Both the position numbers and the translations under genes were made by a program. A stretch of 64,000 bases of DNA from Gracilibacillus timonensis (GTDB lineage: Bacteria > Bacillota > Bacilli > Bacillales > Amphibacillaceae), in assembly GCF_900086715.1 (NCBI RefSeq), contig NZ_FLKH01000006.1:1-64000 (forward strand), read 5' to 3'. The number at the start of each line of letters is the position of its first letter. Position 1 is the stretch's first letter. The notes under the pieces are model-generated. The model made no database searches. It was given only the letters and a program-made list of their open reading frames with translations, and was not told where the DNA came from. This document shows, piece after piece, positions 1 through 13,202 of this stretch.

Positions 1-1630
<1,630 letters not shown>

Positions 1631-1749
1631 GTTTGTACTTGTGCTCGCTTTTGACAAGCTAGCTTTTTGCTTTTCTTCTTACACATACTGGTTGTTTTGT
1701 TCAGTTTTCAATGATCAATGTTTCGGCTGCTTTTTTCGACAGCTTTTAT

Positions 1750-1778
1750 ATTATATCGCTTATGCTGGCCAATGTCAA
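1750..1778 (-). promoter_or_regulatory. rRNA operon promoter, proximal
   Basis: On the minus strand, TTGACA (1773-1778) and TATAAT (1750-1755) are both perfect consensus hexamers separated by exactly 17 bp. They lie about 115 bp upstream of the 16S 5' end, as expected for the core promoter of an rRNA operon. Confidence 0.9.
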
Positions 1779-1846
1779 TAACTTTATTCAATAATTATTT
1801 CATTGATAAATTCGTTGTTTGCTTTCCTGTTTCAGCGACGTTTAAT

Positions 1847-1876
1847 AATATACCATAAAACAAAATAGAGTGTCAA
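1847..1876 (-). promoter_or_regulatory. rRNA operon promoter, distal
   Basis: A second sigma-A promoter lies upstream of the first: TTGACA (1871-1876), 18-bp spacer, TATATT (1847-1852), minus strand. Tandem P1/P2 promoters are the norm for Bacillus rRNA operons. It lies just downstream of the lysS terminator, so the operon is transcribed independently of lysS. Confidence 0.75.
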
Positions 1877-1889
1877 TAACTTTTTTCAT

Positions 1890-1923
1890 AAAAGCTATGT
1901 CCTTGATCAAGAACATAGCTTTT
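1890..1923 (-). terminator. lysS terminator
   Basis: A hairpin with arms AAAAGCTATGT and ACATAGCTTTT lies immediately after the lysS stop codon and before the rRNA promoters. It is followed on the minus strand by a weak A/T-rich tail. Confidence 0.75.
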
Positions 1924-1927
1924 GCCT

Positions 1928-3451
<1,524 letters not shown>

Positions 3452-3590
3452 TCAGCTAAGTTGGCTACTGCAATCGCGTTAGCAAATTATCCTTCATTCC
3501 TCACCTTCACCGTAATCCGTTATACCAGTTATTCTCCAAGCGTTGGTTAATCCTGTCACTGGAATGGTTATCGGTGGTGATTACCTCTAT

Positions 3591-3815
3591 CTATTCTTCC
3601 TGTTTTCCTTTAACATTTGGGTCTAATTCTTCCAATGAAATCCCCAGTTGTTCTGTTATCGTCATTAATTGATCGGGTGACGGTTCTTTTCTGCCTCTTT
3701 CTATTTCGCCAAGTTGCGAAATAGACATACCGATAGTTTTCGCAAAGGCAACTTGAGTATACCCCTTTAGCTTCCGAAAGGCTTTGATTCTCTTACCCCT
3801 TCTGTTGGTTGACAT
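3591..3815 (-). CDS. yazB: Small XRE-family HTH protein (YazB-like)
   Basis: A 74-residue protein that is nearly all one lambda-repressor-type helix-turn-helix (about 8-63: IKAFRKLKGYTQVAFA, then SISQLGEIERGRKEPS). This fits a DNA-binding regulator with no effector domain. It has the same position as YazB of B. subtilis, directly after folK, and its start lies inside the 3' end of folK (49-nt overlap). The ATG at 3815 is preceded by AAGGAGTAG. Its target is not known. The basic N terminus (STNRRGKRIK) could help DNA contact. Confidence 0.85.
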   Translation of the reverse strand: MSTNRRGKRIKAFRKLKGYTQVAFAKTIGMSISQLGEIERGRKEPSPDQLMTITEQLGISLEELDPNVKGKQEE

Positions 3816-4297
3816 TTTACTACTCCTTCTTTATCTTGTAACGGTAGTTGACCGACTAATTCTGAGATGCTTTGTTCAAGACTTTCTATATAAAGAGAAG
3901 GATGAATTTCTGCTAATGGTATTAATACAAATGCTCTTTCATGCAATCTCCGATGCGGTACCACCAAGCGGTCGTTCACAATAGATGTCTGATTATACAG
4001 TAAAATATCTAGATCAATCGTTCTTGGCCCCCATCGAATATCACGTTTCCTTCCTAATTTACGTTCAATGCTTTGACACACATTTAAAAGGGCAATGGGC
4101 TCTAACGTGGTTTCTAGCTCGATCACCATGTTTAAAAATTGTTCCTGATCTGTATACCCAACTGGATCCGTCTCATATACGGAAGACTGTTTGGCCACTT
4201 CAATATCCTCGTGCTGCTGTAATATGTCAATCGCCCGATACAGATAATTGAACCGCGGCGCAATATTAGAGCCTAACGCGATATAGACTTTATTCAT
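3767..4297 (-). CDS. folK: 2-amino-4-hydroxy-6-hydroxymethyldihydropteridine pyrophosphokinase
   Basis: Transfers pyrophosphate from ATP to 6-hydroxymethyl-7,8-dihydropterin, the step before dihydropteroate synthase. The protein starts MNKVYIALGSNIAPR, the classic HPPK N terminus. It carries the signature RWGPRTIDLDILLY (about 90-105) with the metal-binding aspartates, then VPHRRLHERAFVL. At 176 residues it is normal to slightly long for the family. It overlaps folB by 4 nt upstream and the HTH gene downstream, so folP-folB-folK-yazB is one translationally coupled operon. Confidence 0.96.
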   Translation of the reverse strand: MNKVYIALGSNIAPRFNYLYRAIDILQQHEDIEVAKQSSVYETDPVGYTDQEQFLNMVIELETTLEPIALLNVCQSIERKLGRKRDIRWGPRTIDLDILLYNQTSIVNDRLVVPHRRLHERAFVLIPLAEIHPSLYIESLEQSISELVGQLPLQDKEGVVKCQPTEGVRESKPFGS

Positions 4298-4659
4298 TTT
4301 GATTTCTCCCTATATATATCCACAGCAACGGATTGATAGTGTCCTGGTATGGGTGGGTCAGGCTTAATCAATCGAATTTGACAAGCCATCAATGCTTCAA
4401 AATGAAATAATAATTCACTTGCAACCTGCTCCGCCACTGCTTCAATTAGATTTTTTGACGGTCCTTCTACCACTGCTTTTGTCAGCTGATAAACAAGGCC
4501 ATAATCAATCGAATACTGTAGATCATCTGTCTTGCCCGCTTGGCGTAAATCCACTTCTAAAACAGCATCCACAATAAAACGTTGCCCTAGTTTCTTTTCT
4601 TCCGGAAAAACGCCATGGAAGCCGTAGAAGGACATCTGATTCAATTGTATCTTATCCAT
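4294..4659 (-). CDS. folB: Dihydroneopterin aldolase
   Basis: Cleaves 7,8-dihydroneopterin to 6-hydroxymethyl-dihydropterin and glycolaldehyde in folate synthesis. The family pattern is clear: FYGFHGVFPEEKKLGQRF near the N terminus, with the conserved glutamate and tyrosine, and IKPDPPIPGHY near the C terminus with the catalytic lysine. I prefer the ATG of MDKIQL at 4659 over the one six bases upstream because AAGGCAGGG lies at better spacing and B. subtilis FolB starts MDK. The gene overlaps folP by 8 nt and folK by 4 nt. Confidence 0.95.
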   Translation of the reverse strand: MDKIQLNQMSFYGFHGVFPEEKKLGQRFIVDAVLEVDLRQAGKTDDLQYSIDYGLVYQLTKAVVEGPSKNLIEAVAEQVASELLFHFEALMACQIRLIKPDPPIPGHYQSVAVDIYREKSK

Positions 4660-5494
4660 GTGCATCCCTGCCTTTATTCATTAACTTATCCAACATTCTT
4701 ATCATTCGAGCATGTAATTTCACATTGTGTACCCGAACGATTTCGCACCCTTTCGTGATGCCAAAAGAAACAGCTGCTCCTGTTGCCTCATCACGCTGAT
4801 CAGCAGGTAAATCGACTGTTTTGGCAATAACCGATTTACGAGATACACCTAATAATAACGGGAGGTCTAGCTCACGAAATCTTTCCATCTGCTGCATAAC
4901 AGCGATATTTTCTTCATACGTTTTGGCGAAACCGATGCCAGGATCAATAATTAGCTGCTCCGGCTTCACTCCTGCAGCTAAGGCAATATCAATGCTTTCC
5001 TGCACATCCGCTAATATATCTTCCATTAATGATTGGTAAGGGATCTGGTTACGATTGTGCATTAAAATAATTGGCACCTGCAAATCAGCGGCAACCTTTG
5101 CCATTTCCGGGTCTTTCTTAGCGCCCCAGATATCATTAATAATGGATGCACCTGCTTCTATCGCCGCTCGAGCTACATTGGCCTTTGTTGTATCGATAGA
5201 AAGCGGAATGTTCACTTGCCCGCTCAATGCCTTGATTACAGGAATCACTCTGGCAAGCTCTTCTTCCTCTGATACCGGTGTGTAACCTGGCCTAGTCGAT
5301 TCTCCACCTACATCTATGATATCTGCACCTTCTGCTTCCATGCGTAATGCCTGGTCTATTGCAGGCTGTGGGGAATTATATTTCCCACCGTCTGAAAAAG
5401 AATCCGGTGTGACATTTAAAATTCCCATGATTAACGTTTTATCTGGATAGTAATAATTCCTTTCTTTTGTACGCAACCATTTTTCCATCATCAT
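4652..5494 (-). CDS. folP: Dihydropteroate synthase
   Basis: Condenses 6-hydroxymethyl-dihydropterin pyrophosphate with p-aminobenzoate, the step blocked by sulfonamides. The 280-residue TIM barrel shows MGILNVTPDSFSDGGKY (about 23-39), IDVGGESTRPG (about 61-71) and the C-terminal RVHNVKLHARM. It is the first gene of the folP-folB-folK operon. The pabB-pabA-pabC genes that precede it in B. subtilis (sul operon) are absent, so p-aminobenzoate synthesis must be encoded elsewhere or PABA is imported. Two further in-frame ATGs lie at the start; 5494 is the longest choice. Confidence 0.96.
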   Translation of the reverse strand: MMMEKWLRTKERNYYYPDKTLIMGILNVTPDSFSDGGKYNSPQPAIDQALRMEAEGADIIDVGGESTRPGYTPVSEEEELARVIPVIKALSGQVNIPLSIDTTKANVARAAIEAGASIINDIWGAKKDPEMAKVAADLQVPIILMHNRNQIPYQSLMEDILADVQESIDIALAAGVKPEQLIIDPGIGFAKTYEENIAVMQQMERFRELDLPLLLGVSRKSVIAKTVDLPADQRDEATGAAVSFGITKGCEIVRVHNVKLHARMIRMLDKLMNKGRDAHG

Positions 5495-5542
5495 CCACCC
5501 TTGTATTCAAGCCTATGAAAAGTAAGTATTCAATAACAAATT

Positions 5543-5548
5543 ATTATA
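5543..5548 (-). promoter_or_regulatory. Candidate folP promoter, extended -10
   Basis: Minus strand TATAAT preceded by TG at the right distance (TGTTATAAT), about 50 bp upstream of folP. No good -35 hexamer is seen 16-18 bp further up, which suits an extended -10 promoter. Confidence 0.5.
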
Positions 5549-5648
5549 ACATATATCTCTATAAAAAGTTTAGTAGAAATTTCATGATTTTAAATCAGGA
5601 CGTTTAGGTGCACTGTTTATGTTTTCTCTGTAGTAAGTTTGGCTACTT

Positions 5649-5802
5649 GTCTGTATTGTAAAGTAACAGACTATTCCAAGTGATCATGTTGAACGTTTTT
5701 TATGTGCTAGGAAGCGCTCCGAAAATAGGTTGCGCTTTCACCCACAGGGCATAAGTCAACTGCCCACAAAAGTGATTGACTTTACATAATCTATCTTATC
5801 TG
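5649..5802. repeat. Short copy of the inverted-terminus repeat family
   Basis: About 154 bp in the 444-bp folP-cysK gap. The left part (TGTATTGTAAAGTAACAG) and right part (TTTACATAATCTATCTTATC) resemble the inverted termini of the larger elements at 18162-18920 and 41616-42331. The inside contains GGAAGCGCTCC, GAAAATAGGTTGCGCTT and ACCCACAGGGCATAAGTCAA, which recur in those elements. It looks like an internally deleted copy. The rest of the gap holds only the folP promoter and cysK terminator. Confidence 0.6.
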
Positions 5803-5901
5803 TATTTTGATGTTTATTTTCAGATATCGTCTCCTATTACCGGATCAAATTCGTTTCAATGCCTATGATAATCAGAATTTTATATTTTCTTACCTCACAA
5901 A

Positions 5902-5935
5902 AAAAGACCACCTATAAATAGATGGCCTCTTCCAG
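5902..5935 (-). terminator. cysK terminator
   Basis: On the minus strand, a GGCCATCTA/TAGGTGGTC stem (one G-U pair) with a TTTA loop is followed by a run of seven T residues, a few bases after the cysK stop. Confidence 0.85.
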
Positions 5936-5938
5936 TAT

Positions 5939-6865
5939 TTATTCGTCGTCAAACTGATAAAGCGGAGTGGATAGATAACGTTCCCCATTACTTGGGATAA
6001 CCGCCAGCACCTTTTTGCCTTTACCTAGTTTTTTCGCTACTTGTTTCGCGGCATAAATGGCAGCACCTGAAGAAACACCGCCGAGCAGTCCGTCTTTTTT
6101 AGCGGCTTCCCGAGCTGTTTCATATGCTTGATCGTTCGTTACGGTAATAACTTCATCGTATACCTCTGTATCCAGTACCTCTGGCACAAATCCAGCACCG
6201 ATCCCTTGGATTTTATGCGGGCCTGGTGTTCCCCCAGACAATATATCCGAATCAGCTGGTTCCACAGCATAAAGCTTGATATCCTTATATTGATTCTTCA
6301 ATACTTTACCTGCCCCAGTAATTGTTCCACCTGTACCGATACCAGATACAAAGGCGTCTAATTGATCACCCATTTGATCCACAATTTCTTTACCTGTAGT
6401 ACGCGCATGTACGGCAGGATTTGCTGCATTATTGAATTGTTGTGGCATGAAATAGCCATGTTGCTCCTGTAACTCGGTTGCTTTAGCAATAGCACCCTTC
6501 ATACCTTCCGCACCTGGAGTTAATACAAGTTCCGAACCATAAGCGCGTAAAAGATTGCGTCTCTCCATACTCATCGTATCCGGCATAACAAGAATAGCTT
6601 TGTAACCTTTAATAGCTGCTACCATTGCTAAACCAATCCCCGTATTCCCACTAGTTGGTTCGATGATCGTATCTCCTTCTTTCAAATTGCCATCTTCTTC
6701 TGCCGCTTCAATCATGGCAAGTGCAATACGATCCTTTACAGAGCTGCCTGGATTCATGAATTCCAGCTTTGCATAAATCTCTGCACCTTCAGGGTCAGCT
6801 GTACGATTTAATTTAACAATAGGGGTATTTCCGATTAGTTCCGCAATATTTTGAGCCACTTTCAT
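5939..6865 (-). CDS. cysK: Cysteine synthase A (O-acetylserine sulfhydrylase)
   Basis: Makes cysteine from O-acetylserine and sulfide with pyridoxal phosphate. The PLP lysine is K44 in [12 protein letters not shown]. The substrate loop TSGNTGIG (about 71-78) and phosphate cup GTGGTITG (about 178-185) are intact. The length of 308 residues is exactly that of the family. It is monocistronic: it has its own promoter (6911-6939) and terminator. In B. subtilis, yacD lies between hslO and cysK, but here the two are adjacent. CysK also moonlights in CymR regulation in B. subtilis; nothing in this window tests that. Confidence 0.97.
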   Translation of the reverse strand: MKVAQNIAELIGNTPIVKLNRTADPEGAEIYAKLEFMNPGSSVKDRIALAMIEAAEEDGNLKEGDTIIEPTSGNTGIGLAMVAAIKGYKAILVMPDTMSMERRNLLRAYGSELVLTPGAEGMKGAIAKATELQEQHGYFMPQQFNNAANPAVHARTTGKEIVDQMGDQLDAFVSGIGTGGTITGAGKVLKNQYKDIKLYAVEPADSDILSGGTPGPHKIQGIGAGFVPEVLDTEVYDEVITVTNDQAYETAREAAKKDGLLGGVSSGAAIYAAKQVAKKLGKGKKVLAVIPSNGERYLSTPLYQFDDE

Positions 6866-6910
6866 CCTAATTCCTCCTTAATCCCAAGTAATATTATTGG
6901 TTTAATTACT

Positions 6911-6939
6911 AATTTACATGAAATAAAGGTAATTGTCAA
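6911..6939 (-). promoter_or_regulatory. cysK promoter
   Basis: Minus strand TTGACA (6934-6939), 17-bp spacer, TAAATT (6911-6916), about 45 bp upstream of the cysK start. A strong sigma-A match. Confidence 0.8.
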
Positions 6940-6989
6940 TCCTTATCTGGGAATTGCTGCTAGCTTCTTACATCTTAAGACGTGCTATA

Positions 6990-7868
6990 TTACGCTTCTG
7001 TTCTTTTTAAGGCACGCAACTCGTCGATTGTGAAGGTATACGTCTCATTACAAAAATGACAAGAAGCCGTGGCACCATGGTCTTCACGGATCATCGCATC
7101 GATTTCTTTATTCCCCAAGCCCTGGATCGCCGTCTCCAGCCTCTCTTTGGAACATGGACAAGAAAACTGGACAGGGACTTCCTCATGAATTGTGAAATTG
7201 CCATCACCTAATAATAACCCCAGCATTTCTTCCGGTGTTTTTCCCTCTTGGATTAATTGGGAAATAGCAGGAATGGAGGAAATATTATCTTCCACACTCG
7301 TAATCGTATCTTCCGCTGCACCTGGCAGCATTTGCACAATAAAACCGCCCGCACTGAGCACACTATGATCTGGATTGACCAATACACCTGCACCTACGGC
7401 AGAGGGAACCTGTTCTGAATTTGCTAAGTAATAGGTGAAGTCCTCACTGATTTCTCCTGATACGATCGGCACTTGTCCAGTGAAGTGGTTTTTGAGCCCA
7501 ACATCTTTCACCACACTTAAGGTTCCTTCTGTTCCTACCGCCCGTTTTACATCCAGTTTGCCGTGCTGATTTGATTCAAAGTCAACGTGCGGGTTCACCA
7601 CATAGCCGCGCACTTCCCCCATAGCGTTTGCATCTGCAATGACTGCACCTACAGGACCGTCTCCTTCAACCTTAACGGTTAACTTATCATCACCTTTTAA
7701 CATCGCACCAAGCATGGTGGCAATCGTCATCGTCCTTCCTAAAGCAGCAGAGGTTGTAGCCCATGTATCTTGCCTTTGCCGTGCTTCTTCTACTGTATCA
7801 GTTGACTGGATGGCGTAGGCTCTTACTTCCCCGTTAAATCCGGTCGCTTTTAATAAATAATCACCCAT
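6990..7868 (-). CDS. hslO: Redox-regulated holdase chaperone Hsp33
   Basis: A cytoplasmic chaperone activated by oxidation and unfolding. The C-terminal zinc site that acts as redox switch is intact: CPC in FSCPCSKERLE and CHFC in SCHFCNETY (about residues 236-272). The length is 292 residues, as in B. subtilis HslO. It lies 15 bp downstream of coaX on the same strand, so the two are probably cotranscribed. The downstream prsA-like gene yacD of B. subtilis is missing. Confidence 0.96.
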   Translation of the reverse strand: MGDYLLKATGFNGEVRAYAIQSTDTVEEARQRQDTWATTSAALGRTMTIATMLGAMLKGDDKLTVKVEGDGPVGAVIADANAMGEVRGYVVNPHVDFESNQHGKLDVKRAVGTEGTLSVVKDVGLKNHFTGQVPIVSGEISEDFTYYLANSEQVPSAVGAGVLVNPDHSVLSAGGFIVQMLPGAAEDTITSVEDNISSIPAISQLIQEGKTPEEMLGLLLGDGNFTIHEEVPVQFSCPCSKERLETAIQGLGNKEIDAMIREDHGATASCHFCNETYTFTIDELRALKRTEA

Positions 7869-7883
7869 ATGGCGTCTTCCTTT

Positions 7884-8666
7884 CTAATGACTAAATGTTT
7901 GTTCATTTTTTTGATAAATATAATATAATCCTTTTAACGTAAGATAAGGATCTACAATGTCTACAACGGATGAATCCTTGGCGATCAGTGTAGCTAGTCC
8001 TCCGGTCGCAATCACCCTAGGATTAGCATTGATCTCCTGCTTAATCCTATGCACGACAGCGTCCACCTGACCCACATAACCAAAATATACACCTGCTTGC
8101 ATAGCCTCTACAGTGGAGTGCCCTAGTACCTGTTCTGGTCTTTTCAACTCAATCTTCGGTAACTTGGCTGCATTTTGATACAAAGCATCCAATGATATAT
8201 TAATTCCTGGAGTGATCACACCACTTTCATACTGGGCTTGCTCATTAATATAGCAATATGTCGTCGCCGTGCCAAAGTCAATAATAATACAAGAAGCCCC
8301 ATACTCCTCAATGGCAGCTACTGCATTTACAATTCGATCGGCCCCTAGTTCTTTCGGGTTAGGATAGATGATCTGTAAATGCGGGTCTACTTGCTTTTCG
8401 CCGATCACCATTGGCTTACAGCGAAAATATTTATCGGCCATCCGCTGCAGAGCGAACAAAATAGGTGGCACAACCGATGAAATCACCATTCCGTTTATAT
8501 CCGAAAAGGACAACCCTTCGTAGTCCAGTAATGAATGAATAAACATTGCATACTCATCTTCTGTCTTCTGTCTATCTGTTTGCATACGCCACTGGTAGGC
8601 GAGCTGATCGTCTTGAAAAACACCTAGAACGGTATTCGTATTCCCTACATCTATTACAAAAATCAT
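7884..8666 (-). CDS. coaX: Type III pantothenate kinase
   Basis: Phosphorylates pantothenate, the first step of coenzyme A synthesis; the type III enzyme is typical of Bacillus. ASKHA-fold motifs are visible: [10 protein letters not shown] at the N terminus, [11 protein letters not shown], and DFGTATTY. I chose the ATG at 8666 because GTGGAGGG lies four bases upstream. The open frame reaches 8807, but those extra 47 codons do not resemble the family. The predicted product has 260 residues, the usual size. Confidence 0.95.
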   Translation of the reverse strand: MIFVIDVGNTNTVLGVFQDDQLAYQWRMQTDRQKTEDEYAMFIHSLLDYEGLSFSDINGMVISSVVPPILFALQRMADKYFRCKPMVIGEKQVDPHLQIIYPNPKELGADRIVNAVAAIEEYGASCIIIDFGTATTYCYINEQAQYESGVITPGINISLDALYQNAAKLPKIELKRPEQVLGHSTVEAMQAGVYFGYVGQVDAVVHRIKQEINANPRVIATGGLATLIAKDSSVVDIVDPYLTLKGLYYIYQKNEQTFSH

Positions 8667-8820
8667 GGCACCCTCCACTATATATATGTCATTAGTTCTC
8701 CTTACCTTCATATTGTATAGTTTGCATGACCTATCCCGCAAGTTAATTGTCTCCTTGCCCTGCTTAAGAAAAAGCAGGAAAAACCTGCTCGATCCTTTAG
8801 CGACCACTCAAAGTAGTCAC

Positions 8821-8885
8821 TCACTGAACTGCCGGTTCATTTAAGGTCAAATTGTTCCAAATCCTATTATATCAATAATAAACTT
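8821..8885. repeat. Degenerate intergenic repeat (copy 1)
   Basis: This stretch of the 325-bp coaX-ftsH gap matches stretches at 51101-51140 and 61110-61170: ACTGA-CTRCCG, then AGGTCAA, TTCCAA and TCCTATTATA in the same order and spacing. Upstream of it (about 8755-8790) there are small hairpins made of CCTGCTT/AAGCAGG arms. No coding potential is seen. Confidence 0.5.
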
Positions 8886-8940
8886 TTTTACCTTACAAGA
8901 AAAAGCAAGTCTACATCTACCAACGCCTATAGTGGAAAAA

Positions 8941-8982
8941 AGCTGCCTTGAAGGTCATGGTGTTGAGCCTTCAAGACAGCCT
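8941..8982 (-). terminator. ftsH terminator
   Basis: Minus strand hairpin GCTGTCTTGAAGG/CCTTCAAGGCAGC followed by a T6 run, just after the ftsH stop. Confidence 0.85.
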
Positions 8983-8991
8983 GTATCGTTA

Positions 8992-11019
8992 TTAATCTTC
9001 TTTATTCTCTTTATTTTCGTTAGTCTCATTATCCTCTGTCTGCTCATCGGCATTAGATTCTTTATGATCGGATTGAGGCTGGATATTAACTTTCACTTCT
9101 GAAGATGACTTATCATCCTCTTTGGTTTCGTTAGTCTTATCCTCTTCCTTTCCTTCATTCTGTCCAGACGGCTTGCCATCTTGTTCGGACACCACAGGAT
9201 CAGGAAGCTTGCCTTCCTCAAATAAACCTTTGATTTGACTCGCGTCTAATGTCTCCACTTCTAACAGAGTTTTAGCAACTAATTCTAATTTATCACGGTT
9301 TTCCGTTAAAATTTCTTTCGCACGGTGATAGGATTCTTGAATGAAGTTCTGTACTTCCTGGTCAATTTCATACGCAATCGCATCACTGTAGTTTTGTTCA
9401 TTTTGCATGTCTCGACCTAAGAAGACTTGACCTCCACTGCTGCCAAACTGCAATGGACCAATCTTATCACTCATACCGTATTCCATAACCATCTTTCGCG
9501 CAATACTGGTTGCACGTTGAAAGTCATTATGGGCACCAGTACTTACCTCACCGAAAATAATTTCTTCGGATACACGGCCGCCTAATAACCCGGTAATCTT
9601 GTCAAGCAACTCTGGTTTTGTCATAAAATAACGATCTTCCCGAGGCAGCATGACAGCATAACCACCAGCTTGACCACGCGGCACAATCGTTACCTTATGG
9701 ACCATATCTGCATCATCCAGTACCATACCAATAATCGTGTGGCCACTTTCATGGTAGGCGACAATATTACGTTCTTTCTTAGAAATAACCCGGCTTTTCT
9801 TAGCTGGTCCAGCAATTACACGATCGATCGCTTCATCCACAGATTCCATATCGACCTTCTCTTTGTCATGTCTGGCTGCCACTAGTGCTGCTTCATTCAA
9901 AAGATTCTCTAAGTCTGCACCAGAAAATCCAGGCGTACGCATAGCAATCGTTTTTAACTCCACATCGTCAGCTAGAGGCTTATCACGCGCATGCACAGCA
10001 AGTACATCTTCACGCCCTTTTAAGTCTGGACGGTCAACAGTAATCTGACGGTCGAAACGTCCTGGACGTAATAATGCAGGGTCTAAAATATCTGGTCGGT
10101 TGGTTGCAGCAATAATGATAATTCCCTCATTCTCACCAAAACCATCCATTTCTACTAAGAGCTGGTTCAAGGTTTGTTCACGTTCATCGTGACCACCGCC
10201 AACACCTGCACCACGTTGACGACCTACTGCATCGATCTCATCAATAAAAATGATACATGGCGCATTCTTTTTGGCGTTCTCAAATAAGTCACGCACACGT
10301 GAAGCACCAACACCAACGAACATTTCCACAAAGTCCGAACCACTGATGGAGAAGAACGGCACCCCTGCTTCACCTGCTACGGCACGAGCGAGCAAGGTTT
10401 TACCTGTACCCGGAGGTCCTACTAATAACACACCTTTAGGTATTTTCGCACCAATAGCCGCAAACTTACGTGGGTCCTTAAGGAAGTCAACCACTTCCAC
10501 TAATTCTTGCTTTTCTTCATCTGCACCAGCAACATCGCGAAAACGAACTTTCTTTTTCTCTTCGCTGTACATTTTTGCTTTACTTTTACCGAAGTTCATG
10601 ACTCGGCTGCCGCCACCTTGGGCTTGATTAAGTAAGAAGAAAAATAGAATAAATATGATCACAAATGGAATCATTGTTGTTAGAAAAGTAACCCATCCAT
10701 TTGGCCTTTCCTCTTCTTGCACGGAAATTTCCGGAGCATTGTCTGTGACATAGTCAATCATTGTCACCGTATTAGGTATATTGGATAAAAAAGATGTTTC
10801 TTCTTCTTCACCTTCATTCATCGTACCTGAAACACGTATAACGCCATGAGAAGGACGCATTTCCATCTCACTAAGCTGGTCACCTTCTAATGCTTGTTCA
10901 AACTCTTGAAGATTTAACTCTTCTGCTTGATTGTTTTGTCCTGTAATTACTTGTATAATCGCAATCAATACCAAAAAGATTACGAAATAAAGGATCACAT
11001 TACGTATAATCCGATTCAT
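8992..11019 (-). CDS. ftsH: ATP-dependent zinc metalloprotease FtsH
   Basis: A membrane-anchored AAA+ protease that degrades membrane and regulatory proteins; in B. subtilis it is needed for stress tolerance and sporulation. Two transmembrane segments are seen (about 8-26 and 110-133), flanking an extracytoplasmic domain. Walker A is GPPGTGKT, Walker [12 protein letters not shown], and the zinc site HESGH lies about two thirds along. The C-terminal tail (about 610-675) is very rich in Glu, Asp, Lys, Asn and Ser, a low-complexity extension common in halotolerant bacilli. The ATG at 11019 is preceded by GGGAGGAGG. It has its own promoter and terminator. Confidence 0.98.
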   Translation of the reverse strand: MNRIIRNVILYFVIFLVLIAIIQVITGQNNQAEELNLQEFEQALEGDQLSEMEMRPSHGVIRVSGTMNEGEEEETSFLSNIPNTVTMIDYVTDNAPEISVQEEERPNGWVTFLTTMIPFVIIFILFFFLLNQAQGGGSRVMNFGKSKAKMYSEEKKKVRFRDVAGADEEKQELVEVVDFLKDPRKFAAIGAKIPKGVLLVGPPGTGKTLLARAVAGEAGVPFFSISGSDFVEMFVGVGASRVRDLFENAKKNAPCIIFIDEIDAVGRQRGAGVGGGHDEREQTLNQLLVEMDGFGENEGIIIIAATNRPDILDPALLRPGRFDRQITVDRPDLKGREDVLAVHARDKPLADDVELKTIAMRTPGFSGADLENLLNEAALVAARHDKEKVDMESVDEAIDRVIAGPAKKSRVISKKERNIVAYHESGHTIIGMVLDDADMVHKVTIVPRGQAGGYAVMLPREDRYFMTKPELLDKITGLLGGRVSEEIIFGEVSTGAHNDFQRATSIARKMVMEYGMSDKIGPLQFGSSGGQVFLGRDMQNEQNYSDAIAYEIDQEVQNFIQESYHRAKEILTENRDKLELVAKTLLEVETLDASQIKGLFEEGKLPDPVVSEQDGKPSGQNEGKEEDKTNETKEDDKSSSEVKVNIQPQSDHKESNADEQTEDNETNENKENKED

Positions 11020-11055
11020 TGCCTACCTCCTCCCGAAACGAGAAAACTATATTAA

Positions 11056-11085
11056 ATAGTACCATAACCAAAGACTTTGTGACAA
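11056..11085 (-). promoter_or_regulatory. ftsH promoter
   Basis: Minus strand TTGTCA (11080-11085), 18-bp spacer, TACTAT (11056-11061), about 35 bp upstream of the ftsH start. Confidence 0.65.
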
Positions 11086-11114
11086 CTAATTACAACTGGC
11101 AAATGAAAAAAATC

Positions 11115-11663
11115 TTATGCCTCTTCACTATATATTTCCGGCTTCAACACACCGATATATGGAAGGTTGCGATACCTCTCTTGATAGTCCAGTCCATACC
11201 CAACGACAAATTCGTTTGGCACTTGAAAACCAACAATATCGGCCTTAATATCAACCGTCCTGCCTTCAGGCTTGTCCAACAGTGTAACAATTTTGATTGA
11301 TTTCGCCTTCCGGTACTTAAACAGGTCCACTAAATAACTTAGCGTCAAACCACTGTCAATAATATCCTCAATGATGAGAATATCCCTACCTTCTACCTTC
11401 GTATCTAAATCTTTGACAATCTTCACTTCTCCGGATGAGCGTGTTTCGTTGCCATAGCTGGATACATCCATAAAATCCATTTCCAGATGTCCATCAATAC
11501 GACGAAGAATATCAGACATAAAAGGCAAGGCTCCTTTCAAAATCCCGATAGCAAGCGGAAATTTGCCCTCATACTCCTTTGTTAGTTGCGCTCCTATCTC
11601 TTTGCATTTCTCTTGAATCTGCTGCTCAGAGATTAATGTCTCCTTGATTTCATTATGCATCAT
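11115..11663 (-). CDS. hpt: Hypoxanthine phosphoribosyltransferase
   Basis: Salvages hypoxanthine and guanine with PRPP. The PRPP-binding signature [14 protein letters not shown] is intact (about 91-104), and the length of 182 residues is normal. It overlaps the end of tilS by 11 nt, so tilS-hpt forms an operon ahead of ftsH, as in B. subtilis. The two products are also known partners in ftsH activation there. Start chosen at the first ATG (11663), where a GGAGGCACC-type ribosome binding site precedes it; a second ATG follows directly. Confidence 0.96.
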   Translation of the reverse strand: MMHNEIKETLISEQQIQEKCKEIGAQLTKEYEGKFPLAIGILKGALPFMSDILRRIDGHLEMDFMDVSSYGNETRSSGEVKIVKDLDTKVEGRDILIIEDIIDSGLTLSYLVDLFKYRKAKSIKIVTLLDKPEGRTVDIKADIVGFQVPNEFVVGYGLDYQERYRNLPYIGVLKPEIYSEEA

Positions 11664-13077
11664 GGTGCCTCCTGTTATTTGTTTCTATGTAATGTAATAC
11701 TACATATTCGCTTGCTTCATATAATGGCGTAATTTCAGCCTTTCTTAAGCCAACTAGCCAGAGCAGCTGTCCATCTGATCCTACTACAATAGGCCAGTTG
11801 TCCCGTTGTTCTAAAGGGATTTTCTCATCTATAAATATATCCTTCACCTTCTTCCTTCCCTGTAAACCTTTTATCCTTATTTTGTCCCCAGGTTTTCGGG
11901 TTCTTACGGATAAAGGAAAAAGAGAGGTGAGTTCCACTGGGATATGCAAGGTATTTGTATCGTCTTTCACATAAGAAGCGCTATACCTTATTTGTAATGA
12001 AGCCCCATCCGCTAAATAGATTGTATCGGGTATCTTGCTCAGTTGGCGACCTTCCCATTGCGAATGATCTACGGTAAGAAAATGAAAGCTTATCACCGTA
12101 TAGCTCTTGGTTACCTTTAAGCCACTCGGGAAGTCGATCGTCACACTACTTCTATCCGTATGTAATAAATGAAAGAAATCTTTTTCGTGCTGTAATGTCA
12201 TCGCGGAAGGTACTTTATGGTACAGATAACTCAATATTAGATGAAAGACTCTTCTTTGTAAAGCCATCGGATAGGACTGAAGCTCATTTATTTGGAAAGA
12301 GGCCGATTGCGGCGCAAGTGTGATCGTTTCTGCCATCACTTTTTCCGCTTGCTTCATTAAGTATAGTTGGTCTTCCGTTAATCGTTCTGTCATTTCTTGC
12401 ACATGTCTATGTAATTGCGGCTCTTGCTTTTTCAACAGTGGCAATACTTGATTGCGCAGATAATTTCTCGTATATTGCGATGATTGATTAGAAGGGTCTT
12501 CGCGTGCCTGGAGCCCAAATATATGAGCGTATTGATAGATCTCTGCCTTGGATAAACATAAGAAAGGACGTACAATAAAACCGGAGGCGAATGCTCGACT
12601 AATTGGAATACCTGTTAATGCCGACGGATTGTTTTGACGAAGCATACGCATAACGACAGTCTCTACCTGATCATCACCATGATGTGCTAATGCCAAATAA
12701 TCTGCATCATATTGCTTCATTATCTCTTCAAACACTTGATACCTTAATATTCTAGCCGCTTGTTGTGTCCCTTCTTTATGATGCCGCTTCCGCTCCTTGA
12801 CATCAATCTTCCTTCCAACAAAAGGGACACCCCAGTCCTTACAAATCTGCTCCACATACGTTACGTCCCGAGCCGCTTCATCTCCACGCAAACCGTGATC
12901 CATCGAAACCGCAATGATATGCAACTGCCACTCTTGCTGCAGCACCGTGTAATATTTTAGCAGAAGCAACGAATCCACACCGCCTGACACACCAATCACA
13001 ACGGTTGCGTTACGGTGTATTAACTGATGCCGTTCCATAAACGGCAATACCTGCTTCTCTAAGCTGGACTGATTCAC
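11653..13077 (-). CDS. tilS: tRNA(Ile)-lysidine synthase
   Basis: Converts the wobble C34 of tRNA-Ile(CAU) to lysidine so that it reads AUA; essential. The N-type ATP pyrophosphatase loop is GVSGGVDS (about 30-37), followed by [10 protein letters not shown] and [13 protein letters not shown]. The C-terminal TilS substrate-binding domain occupies the last 80 residues ([15 protein letters not shown]). I use the GTG at 13077 (product starts M-NQSSLEKQ) because GAGGTGG precedes it closely; an ATG five codons upstream would lie inside that ribosome binding site. About 474 residues. Confidence 0.95.
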   Translation of the reverse strand: MNQSSLEKQVLPFMERHQLIHRNATVVIGVSGGVDSLLLLKYYTVLQQEWQLHIIAVSMDHGLRGDEAARDVTYVEQICKDWGVPFVGRKIDVKERKRHHKEGTQQAARILRYQVFEEIMKQYDADYLALAHHGDDQVETVVMRMLRQNNPSALTGIPISRAFASGFIVRPFLCLSKAEIYQYAHIFGLQAREDPSNQSSQYTRNYLRNQVLPLLKKQEPQLHRHVQEMTERLTEDQLYLMKQAEKVMAETITLAPQSASFQINELQSYPMALQRRVFHLILSYLYHKVPSAMTLQHEKDFFHLLHTDRSSVTIDFPSGLKVTKSYTVISFHFLTVDHSQWEGRQLSKIPDTIYLADGASLQIRYSASYVKDDTNTLHIPVELTSLFPLSVRTRKPGDKIRIKGLQGRKKVKDIFIDEKIPLEQRDNWPIVVGSDGQLLWLVGLRKAEITPLYEASEYVVLHYIETNNRRHHDA

Positions 13078-13202
13078 AAACCACCACCTCATTCAATCAC
13101 CTTGATATGTTATCTTCGTTCCCTCTGTTATTTTAACATATTTCACACCGCTTGATTTCATTTCAAGAAAAAAATAATAGAAAATATCAGAAGGCAGAGT
13201 GC